Source: Copromyces sp. CBS 386.78 (lineage: Eukaryota > Ascomycota > Sordariomycetes > Sordariales > Sordariaceae). From it: a stretch of 46,270 nt of DNA. Numbering within the stretch: position 1 is the first letter of the stretch; every line of letters begins with the position of its first letter. Shown one piece after another: positions 33,921-46,270 of this stretch. The position numbers were made by a program, and so were the translations under genes. The notes under the pieces are model-generated. The model searched no databases, was not told where the DNA came from, and was given only the letters and a program-made list of their open reading frames with translations. Where the stretch lies: NCBI GenBank assembly GCA_030685235.1, contig MU839285.1:1-46270 (forward strand), in the 5' to 3' direction.

Positions 33921-34849
33921 TTTAGTCATATTCGCGCAATTGAGTAGTAGGAATTGGGAGGGGTAGATCTAATCTATAGTCTTAATTAATCGAGTATATT
34001 AGTAAATTGTATATTTAGAAATAGGAAATATATAGGATAATTTTACTTCGCCTTTACCTTCTCCTTCTTACTTTTTATAATAGATCTTCTCTTACTAGTA
34101 GTATAACAGGCGGGCGGAAGTAGGGGATTTTACGGTATTACCAGTTAAAATTCGCGTAATTTTAACGTAGGCGTGGGCGCGGACGCCGCCGGGGATGCTT
34201 CTATTTGCCGTTACGCCTATGCCTATTATATAAAAGGGTATATATCGAACTTTCGAACCTACGAAGAAAAAATATTATATTAGTATATTTAATAGATAAT
34301 TGTATGCTGTAAATATTCTAAGACTTATATTACAACGACGAAATTTATATTTTCTACTAGTAATGCTACTTACTATCTGCGATAGTTAAGGAGGAATATT
34401 ATTACCCTTATTATTATTATTATTACTATTCTCGGGTATAATTAAGAGGGGTACGCGTGTACTTTATATATTTAATCGCCTATTTACTAACTTACTTACT
34501 TACTACTTTATATATTTATAAAAGGGGGTTAATAAAGCGAACCCGATTAGTATATTAAGGAGAGGAGAGGGTTTAGCTAGGTTTATATATAGTATTTATA
34601 TAGGACGAGCTAGTTTAATAGGGTTCGAAATCGATCTCTAATTGTAATAAATAATTATTATAGTAAATAATAAAGGTAATGCGTAAATAGCAAAGCGGCG
34701 CGTGAATAGTAGAGGGGTATAATAAATGGACTATAAAGTAAAAAGTAAAGTTCGGACGACGCGGCCTCCCTTCTATTAATATTGCTTATACTCTTAGTTT
34801 TTAGATATTACGAAATCGATAAATCCTAATATTAACTACTTCCTTTAGT
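33921..34849. other. Spacer between two divergent relic frames
   Basis: Mixed RIPped DNA with a short ATT run (about 34408-34432) and a GC-richer patch near 34160-34210. It could hold the shared promoter region of a two-gene element. No gene seen. Confidence 0.35.
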
Positions 34850-37800
34850 TAAATAATAAATATCGCTATTTCGTTATTATTAAAGTAAATACGTAATTAG
34901 GAATAATACCGACCGTATTTAAAATACCGCGTAAACTGAGACCGCCGGGTAAAAAGTAAACTAAGAATATATAGGCTAGACTACGCTAAAATTAATTAGA
35001 ATAAAATAATAACGACTACAATAATAATAGCCTTACTAATAGCAATCTAAATATTAATATAAGTAATCCCGCCAATAATAATATTCCTATTACCGGTAAT
35101 AGTAACGGTAATATCTAGATAATTAATTGCGATAGCGAACGCGATTACGAATGCGAAGACGTTAATCGAAGTATATTAATATTTAATATCGACGAAATTC
35201 GAATATTATTTAAGGGCGGAATTAATAATAACAATAATAATTTTAATTCCTCGACCGCACTACTATCCTTAGAAGGTAGCGAACTTAATAAAGATAATTA
35301 TAAGCGATAAATCTTAAATAGAAATATATATAAATTACTAACTTATTATAGCCAATTATTAATATTAATAACCTTTAAAATGGCGACTTCGAAAATACTT
35401 TAGCGGAGGCTATTCGTATTAGCGTACTACTAGAAGATATAATAAGCGCTAGCAATTATAAAAATTGTATTTAAATCGCTCCTTTTAAAAAATATAAACC
35501 GTTTAATAAAATTAATCCGGATATTTTAAATAACGAAGAGGTCGAATAGGGCTTAAATCCCTTATATCTTCTTAATAAAAACAATATATCGATATTCCTC
35601 AGCGCATAATAGAATAAATAAATCTAAATATCCCCTCTAACTATAGCGTTAACAATATATACCAATTTAACGGGGTTAAATCACCAAGATTATAACGTAT
35701 TATAGGAAATCTTTATAATAATCCGAAACAATTCTAAGCCCGGTAAAATACTATTAATAGTTCTAGCTTTACCTAAGCAATTAATAATATTGACTAAGAA
35801 TATACGAAATCGAATACTAATAATAAATATACGGGTAGCGGAAATTCCGTTAAACGTTATAAAAATACTAACTCTACCGGCTAATATTAAAGGAATAGAA
35901 TATTATAAAATTAAAGTATTACAAGTACGTAAAGAGTTAAATAAGGCTATTAAACTTATACGACGAATAAAAATCCGAGGTAAAAAGTATAAGGGAAACG
36001 ATATTAAAGAAGACCGGGCCCTATAAAAAATATCGGATTAAGCTTATATAAGGGTAGAAAAGTTCAAGTAATTAACGAATATCGATACGTAATTTTAAAA
36101 GCAAGAGCGGGATATAGCGTTAGTAGCAAATAATATACCCGAGCGGAATCCTACAGGGCTAAATATCGATCTAGAAATATTATAATTCCCGCTATTATTA
36201 TTAATATTTATTAGAAAAATAACATTTTTCAACCCACCTACCGTATTTAGGAATATAATACTATCCGATATAGGGAAAAGGGTATACTCTAGCCCTAATT
36301 ATTTTGTCGATATACTATTTAAACTATTCGAATTGTATTTATAGCTATCGTCGGTTCGTACTATTTTTAGTCAATTTACGTATATTATATTCGAAAGCGA
36401 TATTAAAAGTCTACTTATTTTCCTTAGCGACTGGATTTATTACCGCTATATAAATAATACGGGCACTTACCCTCTATCCTATAATAATATTCTAAACGAA
36501 GAAATATTATAAAAGGGCTATTTTAATTGTATATATAGCGTCGGGTTTAACTATTATAAAAGGCTATATACGACTATTAAAGACTAATTGTATTTATAGG
36601 TTTAAGAAGTATACCAATAAGGAACTACCGTACTTAAAGATATTATATTCGTACTAATATACAATATTCGGGAATTAGTTTTAATATCTATATTAACCTA
36701 TATACTAGAAACAAAAGTATATATATAAATAATTATATATATTAACTAGTATTTTGGCGAAGAATAGAATAATTTAAATATTATTCCTATTATTATAATA
36801 CTATAAATTAGCGGCAGCGGCAATTAAAGGAGGCCGAAAAAGATACTAATACCCTTTCCCAAGTATATTACGCCTATATTTAAAGAAATATAAGATAAAG
36901 AATATATATACTATATAGTTCGCTATATAGTTAAAATCTCATTAATAAATAACGTATATCGCATTATACCGATATACTATATTTACCCTTTACGAGTAGA
37001 GCTAGAATTCGAAGAATAGGGTCGAAATAAGTTTTATAATAACTAGGACCAAAACCAGGAGGGTAATAATATACGCGTTATTTTATTCCCGTATTTCGAT
37101 TTTATTAATAAATTTAGTATATTCTACAATTCGTATTATACTTTAATAGGGTTTTATTTTACACCGGCCGGCCTATTAGCGAAAGAGCGTATACAATTTA
37201 GTAGTATCTTCCCCCTTTTACTTAGTCTATATAGATCTAAACTCGAAGATATTACTAAAGCGCTTAAAACTATAACCTAATTAGATATAAACATAGTAAT
37301 AAATATATACAGGGAGAATAGACCGGAATAGGTCCGCCTATATACATTTCCGCTATATTATATCGGCAATATACTATAATAGGCCGAAAATTATAGATTT
37401 AAAGGACTTCGTACTACTAAATTCTGCCGATGTTATTTCACATTTTCGATAAAGTATATATATAGGCTAGTCGGGGTTGACGGCGAGGATGAACGAGATC
37501 TAAATACCTAGATCAACTTCGATATTATTACTTATAGAAGGTTTTATCACCCGATTATCGAAATATAGTAATTTATAGTAATTATAGTAGAAGATATTAA
37601 TTAAAGCGAAGTTAAACAGTATAACCGTTAATAAGGCATTAAAGAGCCCCACCCTATACTAATACAATTATCGCCAGCATTGAATATTATTATAAATCGT
37701 CCCCCAAACCTAAGCTATTCGGAATATAACGGCATTATTAACTTACTATATTAGCTATTAAAAATAATATTTTAAATTCAATTAAAAAGGTTCAATATAT

Positions 37801-37980
37801 AATCCGATTATAATTATAACTATTTCTACTTAACTAGTAAAAATTATACTCGCCTATTAAATACTTACAAAATTACTCTATATTAGAATATACTAAATAG
37901 ATAATTATTATTCTAAATATATTATTATAATAATTTAAATATAAATATATAACTATATAGTTTTATATTAAAGTAGAAAT
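34850..37980 (+). pseudogene. Long relic reading frame (~1000 codons), transposase-like protein
   Basis: One plus-strand frame can be followed for about 3.1 kb, interrupted only by RIP-type stops. Readable landmarks in order: NPDILNNEEVE (35.5 kb), TNLTGLNHQDYNV (35.66 kb), the open stretch 35790-36026, FNPPTVFRNIILSDIGKRVY (36.22 kb), PFPKYITPIFKEI (36.86 kb), FYFTPAGL-AKER (37.15 kb), YYIGNIL followed by AENYRFKGLRTTKFCRCYF (37.37-37.44 kb). The last block resembles the GDMPQ...GxKGxRxxxxCRxCF segment of large fungal DNA-transposon proteins. The transposon assignment is from memory of such patterns and is tentative; the existence of a long coding relic is well supported. Confidence 0.55.
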
Positions 37981-38478
37981 TGAAGGATTAGACCCAATTG
38001 AGATTATAGTTGAGACTATAGCTATAGTAACTAAAAGCACCACATTATTAATAGGATATAATATACAAAAGTAAGACCGTTAATAAATAGGTATAATATT
38101 ATATTATATATAGTATTTATTTAACTAATTGCACGTATTAATACGTAAGTCGTCTAAGGGGTCGGGGTCCGTTATATTAAATATTAAATCGGCATCGGCC
38201 GCGGGTACTAATACATTACCAGCGCTACTTATTCTAGAAGTTAATATAAATAACGAAGACAACGAAGTAGAAAAGAAGAAACGGTTACAGGTATATAACA
38301 TAGTCTTCCTTGGGCGGAGCTGGATATGCCCGAGGGAGGTAGTGAAACACCCATCTTCCAGAATATTTATTTGTTAAGTTTCTTAGAATCGGAATTTCTT
38401 TCTTACTAGAGGCCGTAGGACGCAGCCTCTAGCTAGAACTTTAAATCTTTTAAAAGTATTTTTATCTTTTTTTTATTC
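37981..38478. other. Transition between two relic elements
   Basis: A less RIPped stretch with an 82-codon open frame (38129-38377, plus) of unknown nature, possibly the tail of the preceding element. Nothing recognisable. Confidence 0.35.
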
Positions 38479-38528
38479 TTATTATTATTATTATTATTAT
38501 TATTTTATTATTATTATTATTATTATTA
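38479..38528. repeat. ATT microsatellite
   Basis: About 16 ATT units with one interruption, directly before the LINE reverse-transcriptase sequence. Confidence 0.85.
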
Positions 38529-38529
38529 G

Positions 38530-41186
38530 AAGTCCTCTCGAGGATGGCGCCCAATAAGGCACCGGGTATCGACTGGTTCTCAAATAAGTTTCTGAAGATA
38601 TGCGAGGAACCGTTCAGGTAGGCGATAGCGGCTCTCGCCGTAGCGAGCCTCCGGCTCGGATACTTCCCCCCAACGGTTTAAGAACGCGAAAGTAATTATT
38701 CTCAAAAAACCTGAAAAAAGCGCCGAATAGCAAAAATTAGCCGGGGTATAGCGGCCTATATCGCTTCTAAACAACGTTAGAAAAATTTTCGAGGCCTTCG
38801 TAATTAAGAGGTTAATATAGGTAGCGGAAGAGTATAATTTCCTTTCGGAAGGCTAGATAGGCAACTGGGTAAGCCGTTTAACCGAATTCGCCGTCCGAGT
38901 AGTTACCAACGCGGTTTATATAATATAGAAATTTAAGGCCATAACATTTTTTATACTCTTCGATTTAAAGGGTATATTCGATAGAATTAATTATAAGTAA
39001 TTCTTATATATACTATAAGAAATATAATTCCCGAAATAGATTTTTTAATAAATTAATAATTTTATTATTAGAAGAAAAGGTTCTTTTTTCTTCGACGATA
39101 AAACCTCCCAACTTTATAATATTATAATAAGTATATTATAAAGTTCCCCCCTCTTATTAATCCTTTTTATTCTCTTTATTACCCTATTATACTATAAGTT
39201 AATTACTATTTAAAATACAATTACCGTCGGCTTTACTAACGATACTAATATTATTATAGTAGTTAAAATTATTTAAGAAAATTATTAGACGTTCTAAATA
39301 ATATAGGACATCTATTCGGGTTAGGTAATTAAAAGAGGAATAGAATTCGAAATAAGTAAAATAGAATTTATATATTTTATACGGACGAAGGAATTAAGAA
39401 CGGAAATTCTCTAAATTAAGGGAATTATATTTAAATTAATAGAATCGATTAAATTCTTTAAAGTTTAATTAAATTAGAAATTTAATTACTAAATATATAT
39501 AAAGGTAATAAAAAAAAAATAATTACGTAAATAAATATATTAATACGATTAGTAATAAAAATTTAAGGTTATTCTTTTATACGAATAAAGGAAATTTATA
39601 CCAAGTATATTCGGAGTATAATCGTATATAAAATATTAGCTTTCTATTAACTGACCGAAATTTACGGTAAATTACGAAGGATAACGATTAAATTAGTTAA
39701 ATACTAAATTAAATATTTAAAAATTATCGTTAGGGCGTATAAAACTATATTGGTAAAGAATTTAAAAACGGAAATTTTTTATCCGCTATTCGACTTCTAT
39801 TTTAATAAGTAGGTTAGGGCCTTCGAAGAAAGGTTCGCCCGTATAAATTAAATAAAATTCGTCCGAAGGATTATAATTTAAATAATTAATTATATTTAAA
39901 TAAAGAGAATAAAAAATCGGTTACCCGCTAATAAATTAAAAAGCAGTATTACTAAAGCTAAATAAATTAAAGAATAGGTATTGACGGAAATTCTTTTAAT
40001 AATTATAGTAAGTCCGCCCCTAATAACGGGGGCGTAGCCGCTCCCGTTGTAAATATTAGAATTAACTATTACGGATTATAAAGGGTAATTAGAAGAAATA
40101 ATAATAAGAAAATAAATATTATATTATAATTACTAATTAACGGCGGCAATAACCAAATTAAGCCGACGGTACAAATTTACTATTACCGACTTTAATCCAA
40201 AATTTAACAATAATATTATAAAATAATATATAATTAGTACGAAACAAAAAAAAAGGAAGCCTAATAACTAGAGGACGATAATAAATAGTATTTATTATTT
40301 AAAACGAAGAATTCCCTTCTTATTTAAGTAAGGACGGAAATTATAAATTTCTAATCCTTCTTCTTCCGGAAGAAAGTTCCGGATATTATAATATTAATCT
40401 ATTTTTATAGTACGGGTAAAAAAATTTTTATATATATTATTTTAAATTATTTACAGATAGTCGATTATTAAATAATAATAGCCAATTAGCTATAAATGAA
40501 AGAAGAATTCTAAATTTATTTAGACGACGGAACCCGAATTAAGAAAATCCTTTTATAAATATTATAATTTAATAAACTAAACGAATACCGTTTAATAATC
40601 GAATTAGAAAGAGAGTAGTACAATAAATTTGCGCGGTATTTATAAATACGTTTAATTATAATACTAAAATAAAAAAATATAGGAGAAATAGGAAGAGGAG
40701 GAACTAAATTGCACTAATTATAATAATTATTTAATTACGAAGGTAGTACCGAAATAATTAATTAATATTCTTCGTAGGCGAAGAATTTATAAAATATATT
40801 AAATATTAACTCTTAATTCCGAATAACCTTATAGTACTATTAAACCTAATCTTCATTAACTAGAGGGGGACCGATAGGGCTATTAATTATTATTAGGGAA
40901 CTAGTATTAATACTTCTTTTATTAGAATTGAAAATAGGAATAGTAGGACAATTGGCTAAAAATATTTCGTAATATCCTTTATATTAATAATTTTCGACCT
41001 TTATATTCTAATAGCGAAAAAAAATATTAAGGTCGTACGGGAGACTATCCGTAATTAAATATTTACGTACGTCCTTAAAAAAATTAATATAAGCGTTATA
41101 AAAATAATAAATTAGGGGACCAATATTATTCTAAGAGTAAAATAAAATAATAATTATAGCTTAAATAGTATTATACTTATTATAAT
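38530..41186 (+). mobile_element. LINE (non-LTR retrotransposon, Tad-like) relic with reverse transcriptase
   Basis: The plus strand reads NKAPGIDWFSNKFLKICEEP, LRLGYFP, KNAKVIILKKPEKSAE, RPISLLNNVRKIFEAFVIKRL, FILFDLKGIFDRINYK and, near 39235, GFTNDTNI. These are the ordered motifs of a LINE-type reverse transcriptase (YRPISLL, FLDLxGAFD, FADDT). The catalytic FADD reads FTND, and stops are at Trp/Gln sites. An extra C in a run at about 38670 shifts the frame. Downstream to 41186 is AT-rich remnant with no clear RNase H. The 5' part with ORF1 and the endonuclease is not seen. Confidence 0.75.
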
Positions 41187-41599
41187 GAGAAAGTCTTTTC
41201 GCACCGCCGCAAATGTCTTTATACACCGCTATTAAAAAAGGCTTTTGGAGGTAACTCAGCCAAACTAAGGCCGTAGTATATAAAAAGTACATCGGAAATT
41301 GCATTTATTTTCCTTCTATAATATAATATATCCGGCGTACCTAGGCGCCCTCTATAGCCCTCAATATATAATAAAAGAAGAAAAAACTATTTATTTACTT
41401 TAAATTTGTAATATTTGCATTGAGTCTTTCCTTCAAGTAGATACGTCTCCGGCAACTAGACTATAAAATAGAGTAGAAAATTATAAAAATTCTAGTACTA
41501 TTTTTATACTAATAACTTCTTTTTTAATAAAGTTATACTTAGTAGTATTTTAAACGACAGTATATAAAGATATTTACGACGGTGCGAAAAGACTTTCTT
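41187..41599. repeat. Inverted-repeat (MITE-like) element, full copy
   Basis: 413 bp bounded by ~36-bp terminal inverted repeats: GAGAAAGTCTTTTCGCACCG... on the left, and its complement ending GCGAAAAGACTTTCTT on the right. The left arm is shared with window positions 1-97. The interior (41280-41480) is less RIPped than both sides. No target duplication is certain. Confidence 0.7.
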
Positions 41600-44500
41600 T
41601 TAATTAAAGTATTAATACGGTTATTAATAATTAATTAAACTATTAAATATTATTTATTTTAATTATTTTAAATATAATTAACGACCGCTCAAAAATAAGT
41701 ATAAATTTCTTAATTTATTCGTTTAGGGCTATTATTAGTTTAAAGGTAATAAATAACATTAAAAAGCCGTTTAATATTAAAGAATTTATAAAGCTTCGCT
41801 TAAAAGTAATTCGTTTAATTAAAATTATAATCGCTAACGATAAATTTAAAAATGCCGTAATATTTAATAAAATACTATAAAAATTATTCTATATAAAATT
41901 TAATATTTATAGACGGTATTAATTTAAAGATAATATTTTTATTAAATTAATTTTTAATAATTTAAAAATAAGTATTACCGTTCGAATTTAGGAAGTTTGT
42001 AATAAAATCTATTTAAATAGTATTTAATAGGGCGGTATTAACTTTTAAATAGAGAGGCCCTAATCTTTATTTAGGCCTTAATTAGGTTAGGGTTATACGT
42101 ATATATATAATTTTCGAACGGTTTATTTTAATAAGACCGTTATAATACGCCAACTTTTTGTAAAAGACTATATTAAACCTAGCTAATTAGTAAATCCCCT
42201 ATTTATTAGTTTATACACATTCCCTATCTTTAAATTTAATTATTTCGAATATACCTTTTTTATTAACGTAACTTTTATTTAATTAAAATCCTTCTTTATA
42301 ATTAAATTAATTATAAATATTAGAATAGGTTAGAATTGTTCGTACGTACGTAAATATTAATTATAAATATTATTAAATTGTAGTAATTTATTAACTTTCT
42401 AAAACTCTATAGGACTATGCGTATTATATATATTTTGATTATTTTTATATATGTATAACAATTTCGAAATTACCGTATAAATAATAAATTACTACGAAGT
42501 TTTACGCTAAAGCCTATAATATTAGGGCCCAAATAAGGATTGGGGCCTCTTTATTTAAAGGCTAGTACCGCCTTATTAAATACTATTTAAATTTCTCTAT
42601 TAAATTATTCCGGGATTAATAATAATTATAAAAGACCCTATTTTATTTTCTCTAAATTTTTATAAAATTATAAATATAATAATTATAAAGGAATTATTGA
42701 ATATAAACCCCTAGGAGTAGCTAATAAAAGTATTAAATAAATATTATTATAGTACTTTTTCTTTTTAAGTAGCCGAAAATATAAGAATTATAAATAATTT
42801 AAATAAAAATTGTATAGAAGGTATTAAATTATTAAAATTAGTCCGAAAAGTTAATAGAATTAGATTTAATATAAATAGGCGTTTTAAGGATTTAAAGGCG
42901 GCCTTAATAGTAGAACCGGTTACGGGAATTAATATTATAATTAGTAATTTATATTTTAAATTTTAAAGAAGGGTCGAAGTACTATTTATTATTCTAAATT
43001 ACTATTTTAATTTACTAATATAAAGAGTTTTTAAGGGCCGTTTAATTTTAAAATTATTATAAATCCGGATTTTCAAATACTTTCGCACCTTCCTTCTTAA
43101 TATAAACGATTTAAGAAGTAGAAATATAAAGCGGGCTATAAAATTTATAAACGGAATTTAATATTATTTATAAATTGTAGGATTCGAAATTCTATTCGGT
43201 AAATATATCCTATTCTTAATTAGATAAAGCGTTAGGGATTACCCCTTCTTTACTTAGCCGGTATTTAATATTAAAATTAAATTATAATAAATATTTAGCT
43301 TAACGGGCTTACCGTTTGGAAAGCCGTTATATTTTTATAAAATATTTTAAATTCTAATAGTTAATAAAAATAATAAAGGACTTATAATTATATAATTCGG
43401 CCGACTATTATTTTAAATAATTAATAATTATAAATATTTTTTTATTATAAATAGGGTAATTTTATTTTATAACGTTTAACTTCCGTAAATAATAATTAAT
43501 AATAGCCCGTTTACTAAATTTATTAACTTTTTATAAAATAATTCCGCTTAATATAAAGCTATTATAATTTATTTTTAAAAATATTTTCTTATTGGGATTA
43601 AATTCCGTAAAAATTAAAGCCTTTATAAATAATATTTTAAATAATTAAAAAGTATTTTTATACTTTTTAATTTATTTAAAGGCTACTCCTTTCTTAGTAA
43701 ATATTATTAATAAAGCTATAACTTTCGAGAATTAAAGTATAAATATCCTATAATAATTAATAAAATTTTTAAAATTATAAACGTTTTTTTAAAAATTAGA
43801 GGGAAACTATTCAAAAATAGCTTTAATTTTTTAAAGTCGGCTTATATTCCAATACCTATATAAATAATAAAATTGAAATATTTAACCTTTTTAATAATAA
43901 ATTCGTACTTATTTAAATTTAAATAGAAACCTATATTAAAGAACTTCTTTAATATTAAACGGACTTTAATTTTATAATCCTCTTTAATATCCGAAGTATA
44001 AATAAATATATTATTTATATAAATTATATAAAATTTATCGAAATATTTATAAAGGATATAATTAATATACTATTAAAACGTTATTAGTATACCAATTAGC
44101 CCGGAAAGTACAATTAATTATTTGAATAACCTATATTATATTTAAAATACTATTTTCTATTCCTCTCTTATAATTATCCGAATTTTATAAAACGCCTATA
44201 TATTATTAATTTTTATATATTATTTAATTCCCTTCAAAATATAGAACGTTTCGCTAATAAACGGTAAGGGGTAATAGTCTATTCGTATAATAGTATTTAA
44301 AGTATAATAATTATAATAGAAGCGAAGTCCGCCGCCCGGTTTTTATATGAAAAGAATTAAGGCTCCCGCTTTTAAATTATTAGTACGGATAAAACCTTTA
44401 TTTAATAAATCCTTAAAAAGAATTACTATAGATTAGAAATAAACGGCGCTAAAACCGGAAACGCCGATTTTTAATTAAGAAGTATTTTAAAACGAAAACC

Positions 44501-45900
44501 GATAATAGTAATCGATTTAAGAAGGTTATTTACCCTTTTCGTAATATCCTACAATAACTATAGTAATAATATTAAGCCGTCGCTACCGATAATAATTAAT
44601 AGAAGTGCGAGTAGGTTTGAAAATAGCGTTTACAACCCCTTCGGAAGTATTTTAAAATATAATAATTCTAATGCTGTATTTATTATAAAAATTTTAGAGA
44701 AGATAAAGGAAGATAATAAAATTATAAAAAAATTTATCGCTATAACAAATAAGACTATAGATTATAATATTGTAACGACCGACGACCGTTATTAAATTCG
44801 AAAATTCCTCTTCAAATTCGCGAAAACTTTTATAAAGAAAAGTAAATTTATAATATTTAAAGTAAATAAAGCCGCCGAAGCCTAATTTATTATTAGGAAA
44901 GACTTCGATAATTTAAAGAAATATATTTTAAAAGAATTAAAAAAAGACGTTTAAAAAGTATTAAAGAAATAGATTAATATTATTTAAAAATTACTAAATA
45001 AAATTAATACTACCCTCTATTATTCACCTACCGTTATTATTAAAAAAATTATCCCTTCTAATTATAAACGTTAATTTATTATTAAGGGGGCTTAAATTGC
45101 CGCCGAATTTACTATACGTTCGAATAATAATATAAAGTAAGCCGTTAAAAACGCTTTAAAAGAAAGCCTATATAAAATCGTCCGCGCGACTATTAAAATA
45201 ATAACGAACGGATATTACGTAATTATCTTTAATAAATTAACTAAGGACTAGTACTAAAAGTATTAAATTTAAATTAAAAAAGTCTTTAGAAAAAAGGCCG
45301 TCGTATCTTTAAATATTATAGCCGTTTTAATTAAAAGAGTCCTATAGGCTAATATTAATATAAAATAATTCGAATTAGTTATATAGGAAATAAAGAATAC
45401 GATAAATAATATTAATTAACGTAATTAGCAGAGAGAAGGGGAAATAAATATAAAAATAAGAAGGATTTACCGGCCGGGAAGAAGGTTAAAAGCGGAGTTA
45501 GAAATTAATACCCGGATAAGGGTTTAGAGTTCGGATATTAAAGAAGAGGGGGGCGTAGGGGTACGGGCGAATTTAAGAGATAAGGAGTTTATTATATAGA
45601 CGAAGTCGACGTTATATTTAGTAGTACCGCAATTAATATAAATTACAAAGCTTAAAGGGTTAGAAATATAGCCGGGAAAATAGTCGGGAATATAACTAAT
45701 AAAAGAGGACGCTATTTTAAAAATTAATTAAATAGGGAAGAAGGAAAAGTTCGAAAGATGGCGGCGGGGAGGAATTTTTATATAGAAGGAAAGGAGAGGC
45801 TTTTATATTTATATAAACTTTAGTAGAGTTATAAGAATTTGGGGGATAATAACGAAGCGGGAGTAAAGGTAAACAATAGGGAAGGGACAATTATTATAAG
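41600..45900 (-). mobile_element. RIPped Ty3/gypsy retrotransposon relic
   Basis: The minus strand carries a gypsy reverse transcriptase at about 44400-43700 (separate entry). Sequence to its left (43.4-41.6 kb) is in the position of RNase H and integrase, and to its right (44.6-45.9 kb) in the position of protease and Gag, but both are too eroded to assign domains. No LTR pair was identified inside the window. Confidence 0.65.
43700..44400 (-). pseudogene. Gypsy reverse transcriptase relic
   Basis: The minus strand reads KGFIRTNNLKAGALILF, then KPGGGLRFYYNYYTLN, RIDYYPLPFISETFYIL, AFYKIRI, YINNIFIYTS, FFNIGFYLNLNKYEF and KYFNFII. These match the KPGGGLRFCVDYRALN, RYPLPLI, AFHKIRI, YxDD and KCEF landmarks of the common fungal gypsy polymerase. 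The YIDD box reads YINN. Inactive. Confidence 0.8.
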
Positions 45901-46174
45901 CGGTTTAGGAAGAAGGAGCGGTGTACGAGAATAGTATTTCGATTGTTCTAGTATTGGATCGAAGGCGGTAGAGGGGAAGTAATTTATTTGCTAAAGCGGT
46001 AGGTAAGTACCGCTATAGATAGAATTGAAATAGAGTAAGCGCAATTTATTCGCGACCGAAAGGAGCTAGCGGTTTTCATCCGACGGCGCTTATCGCCGTA
46101 CAATTTCCTCTAGAGAACTAAGAGAAGTACCCTATGCCAATAAAGCGCTATAGATAAGTAGCATAGGGAATAAG
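45901..46174. other. Less RIPped stretch with small hairpins
   Basis: Contains ACGGCG-CTTAT-CGCCGT (46082-46098) and CCCTATGC...GCATAGGG (46131-46168). It may be the end of a repeat element. No gene seen. Confidence 0.4.
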
Positions 46175-46176
46175 AC

Positions 46177-46270
<94 letters not shown>
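46175..46270. repeat. ATT microsatellite running off the window
   Basis: An uninterrupted ATT array of about 32 units to the last base. Confidence 0.95.

Noticed and set aside
1..41281. 41-kb inverted repeat enclosing the window
   Set aside because: The shared ends are two copies of a ~413-bp inverted-repeat element inserted in different hosts, not termini of one giant element.
38479..46270. CRISPR-like arrays among the short repeats
   Set aside because: The repeats are simple ATT microsatellites and transposon remnants; no repeat-spacer structure is present anywhere in the window.

Overview
The window looks like a chromosome segment of a filamentous ascomycete (Pezizomycotina). The evidence is a set of short GT-AG introns, a fungal highly reducing polyketide synthase (HR-PKS), Ty3/gypsy and LINE relics, and strong repeat-induced point mutation (RIP). 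In the AT-rich parts CpA and TpG are almost absent, TpA is in excess and CpG survives, which is the mark of RIP acting on CpA.

Layout. 1-14.1 kb is a RIP-degraded block. It holds the end of an inverted-repeat element (1-97), then an old Ty3/gypsy element on the minus strand (98-1683 and 9030-11790). A complete second gypsy element (1689-9029, two 232-bp LTRs, 5-bp target duplication CGTTT) is nested inside it. A split tRNA-Ile(UAU) gene (14171-14265) marks the edge of normal base composition. 14.2-29.77 kb is a gene island that has not been RIPped. It holds an HR-PKS on the minus strand (14730-22098; KS-AT-DH-psiKR-ER-KR-ACP, no methyltransferase and no release domain), a divergent FSH/LovG-like serine hydrolase (23969-24932), and an ABCB multidrug-type exporter (26654 to about 29775) that is cut off in its second membrane domain. 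From 29.77 kb to the end the sequence is again RIPped mobile DNA: a palindromic MITE (29946-30157), two long divergent relic reading frames (about 33.9 to 31.1 kb minus; about 34.85 to 38.0 kb plus), a LINE relic (38.5-41.2 kb), a 413-bp inverted-repeat element (41187-41599), a third gypsy relic (41.6-45.9 kb, minus) and an ATT microsatellite running off the window.

How the genes fit together. The PKS ends at its carrier domain, so a separate hydrolase would be expected to release the product, and an exporter next door fits a small secondary-metabolite cluster. As read here the cluster appears dead. The PKS carries about seven frame disruptions, several at the KS, AT and KR catalytic motifs. 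The hydrolase has GTG where its initiator Met should be. The ABC gene has two frameshifts and loses its 3' half at the transposon boundary. No transcription factor or tailoring oxidase is visible. All calls come from reading the sequence by eye; no database search was possible.
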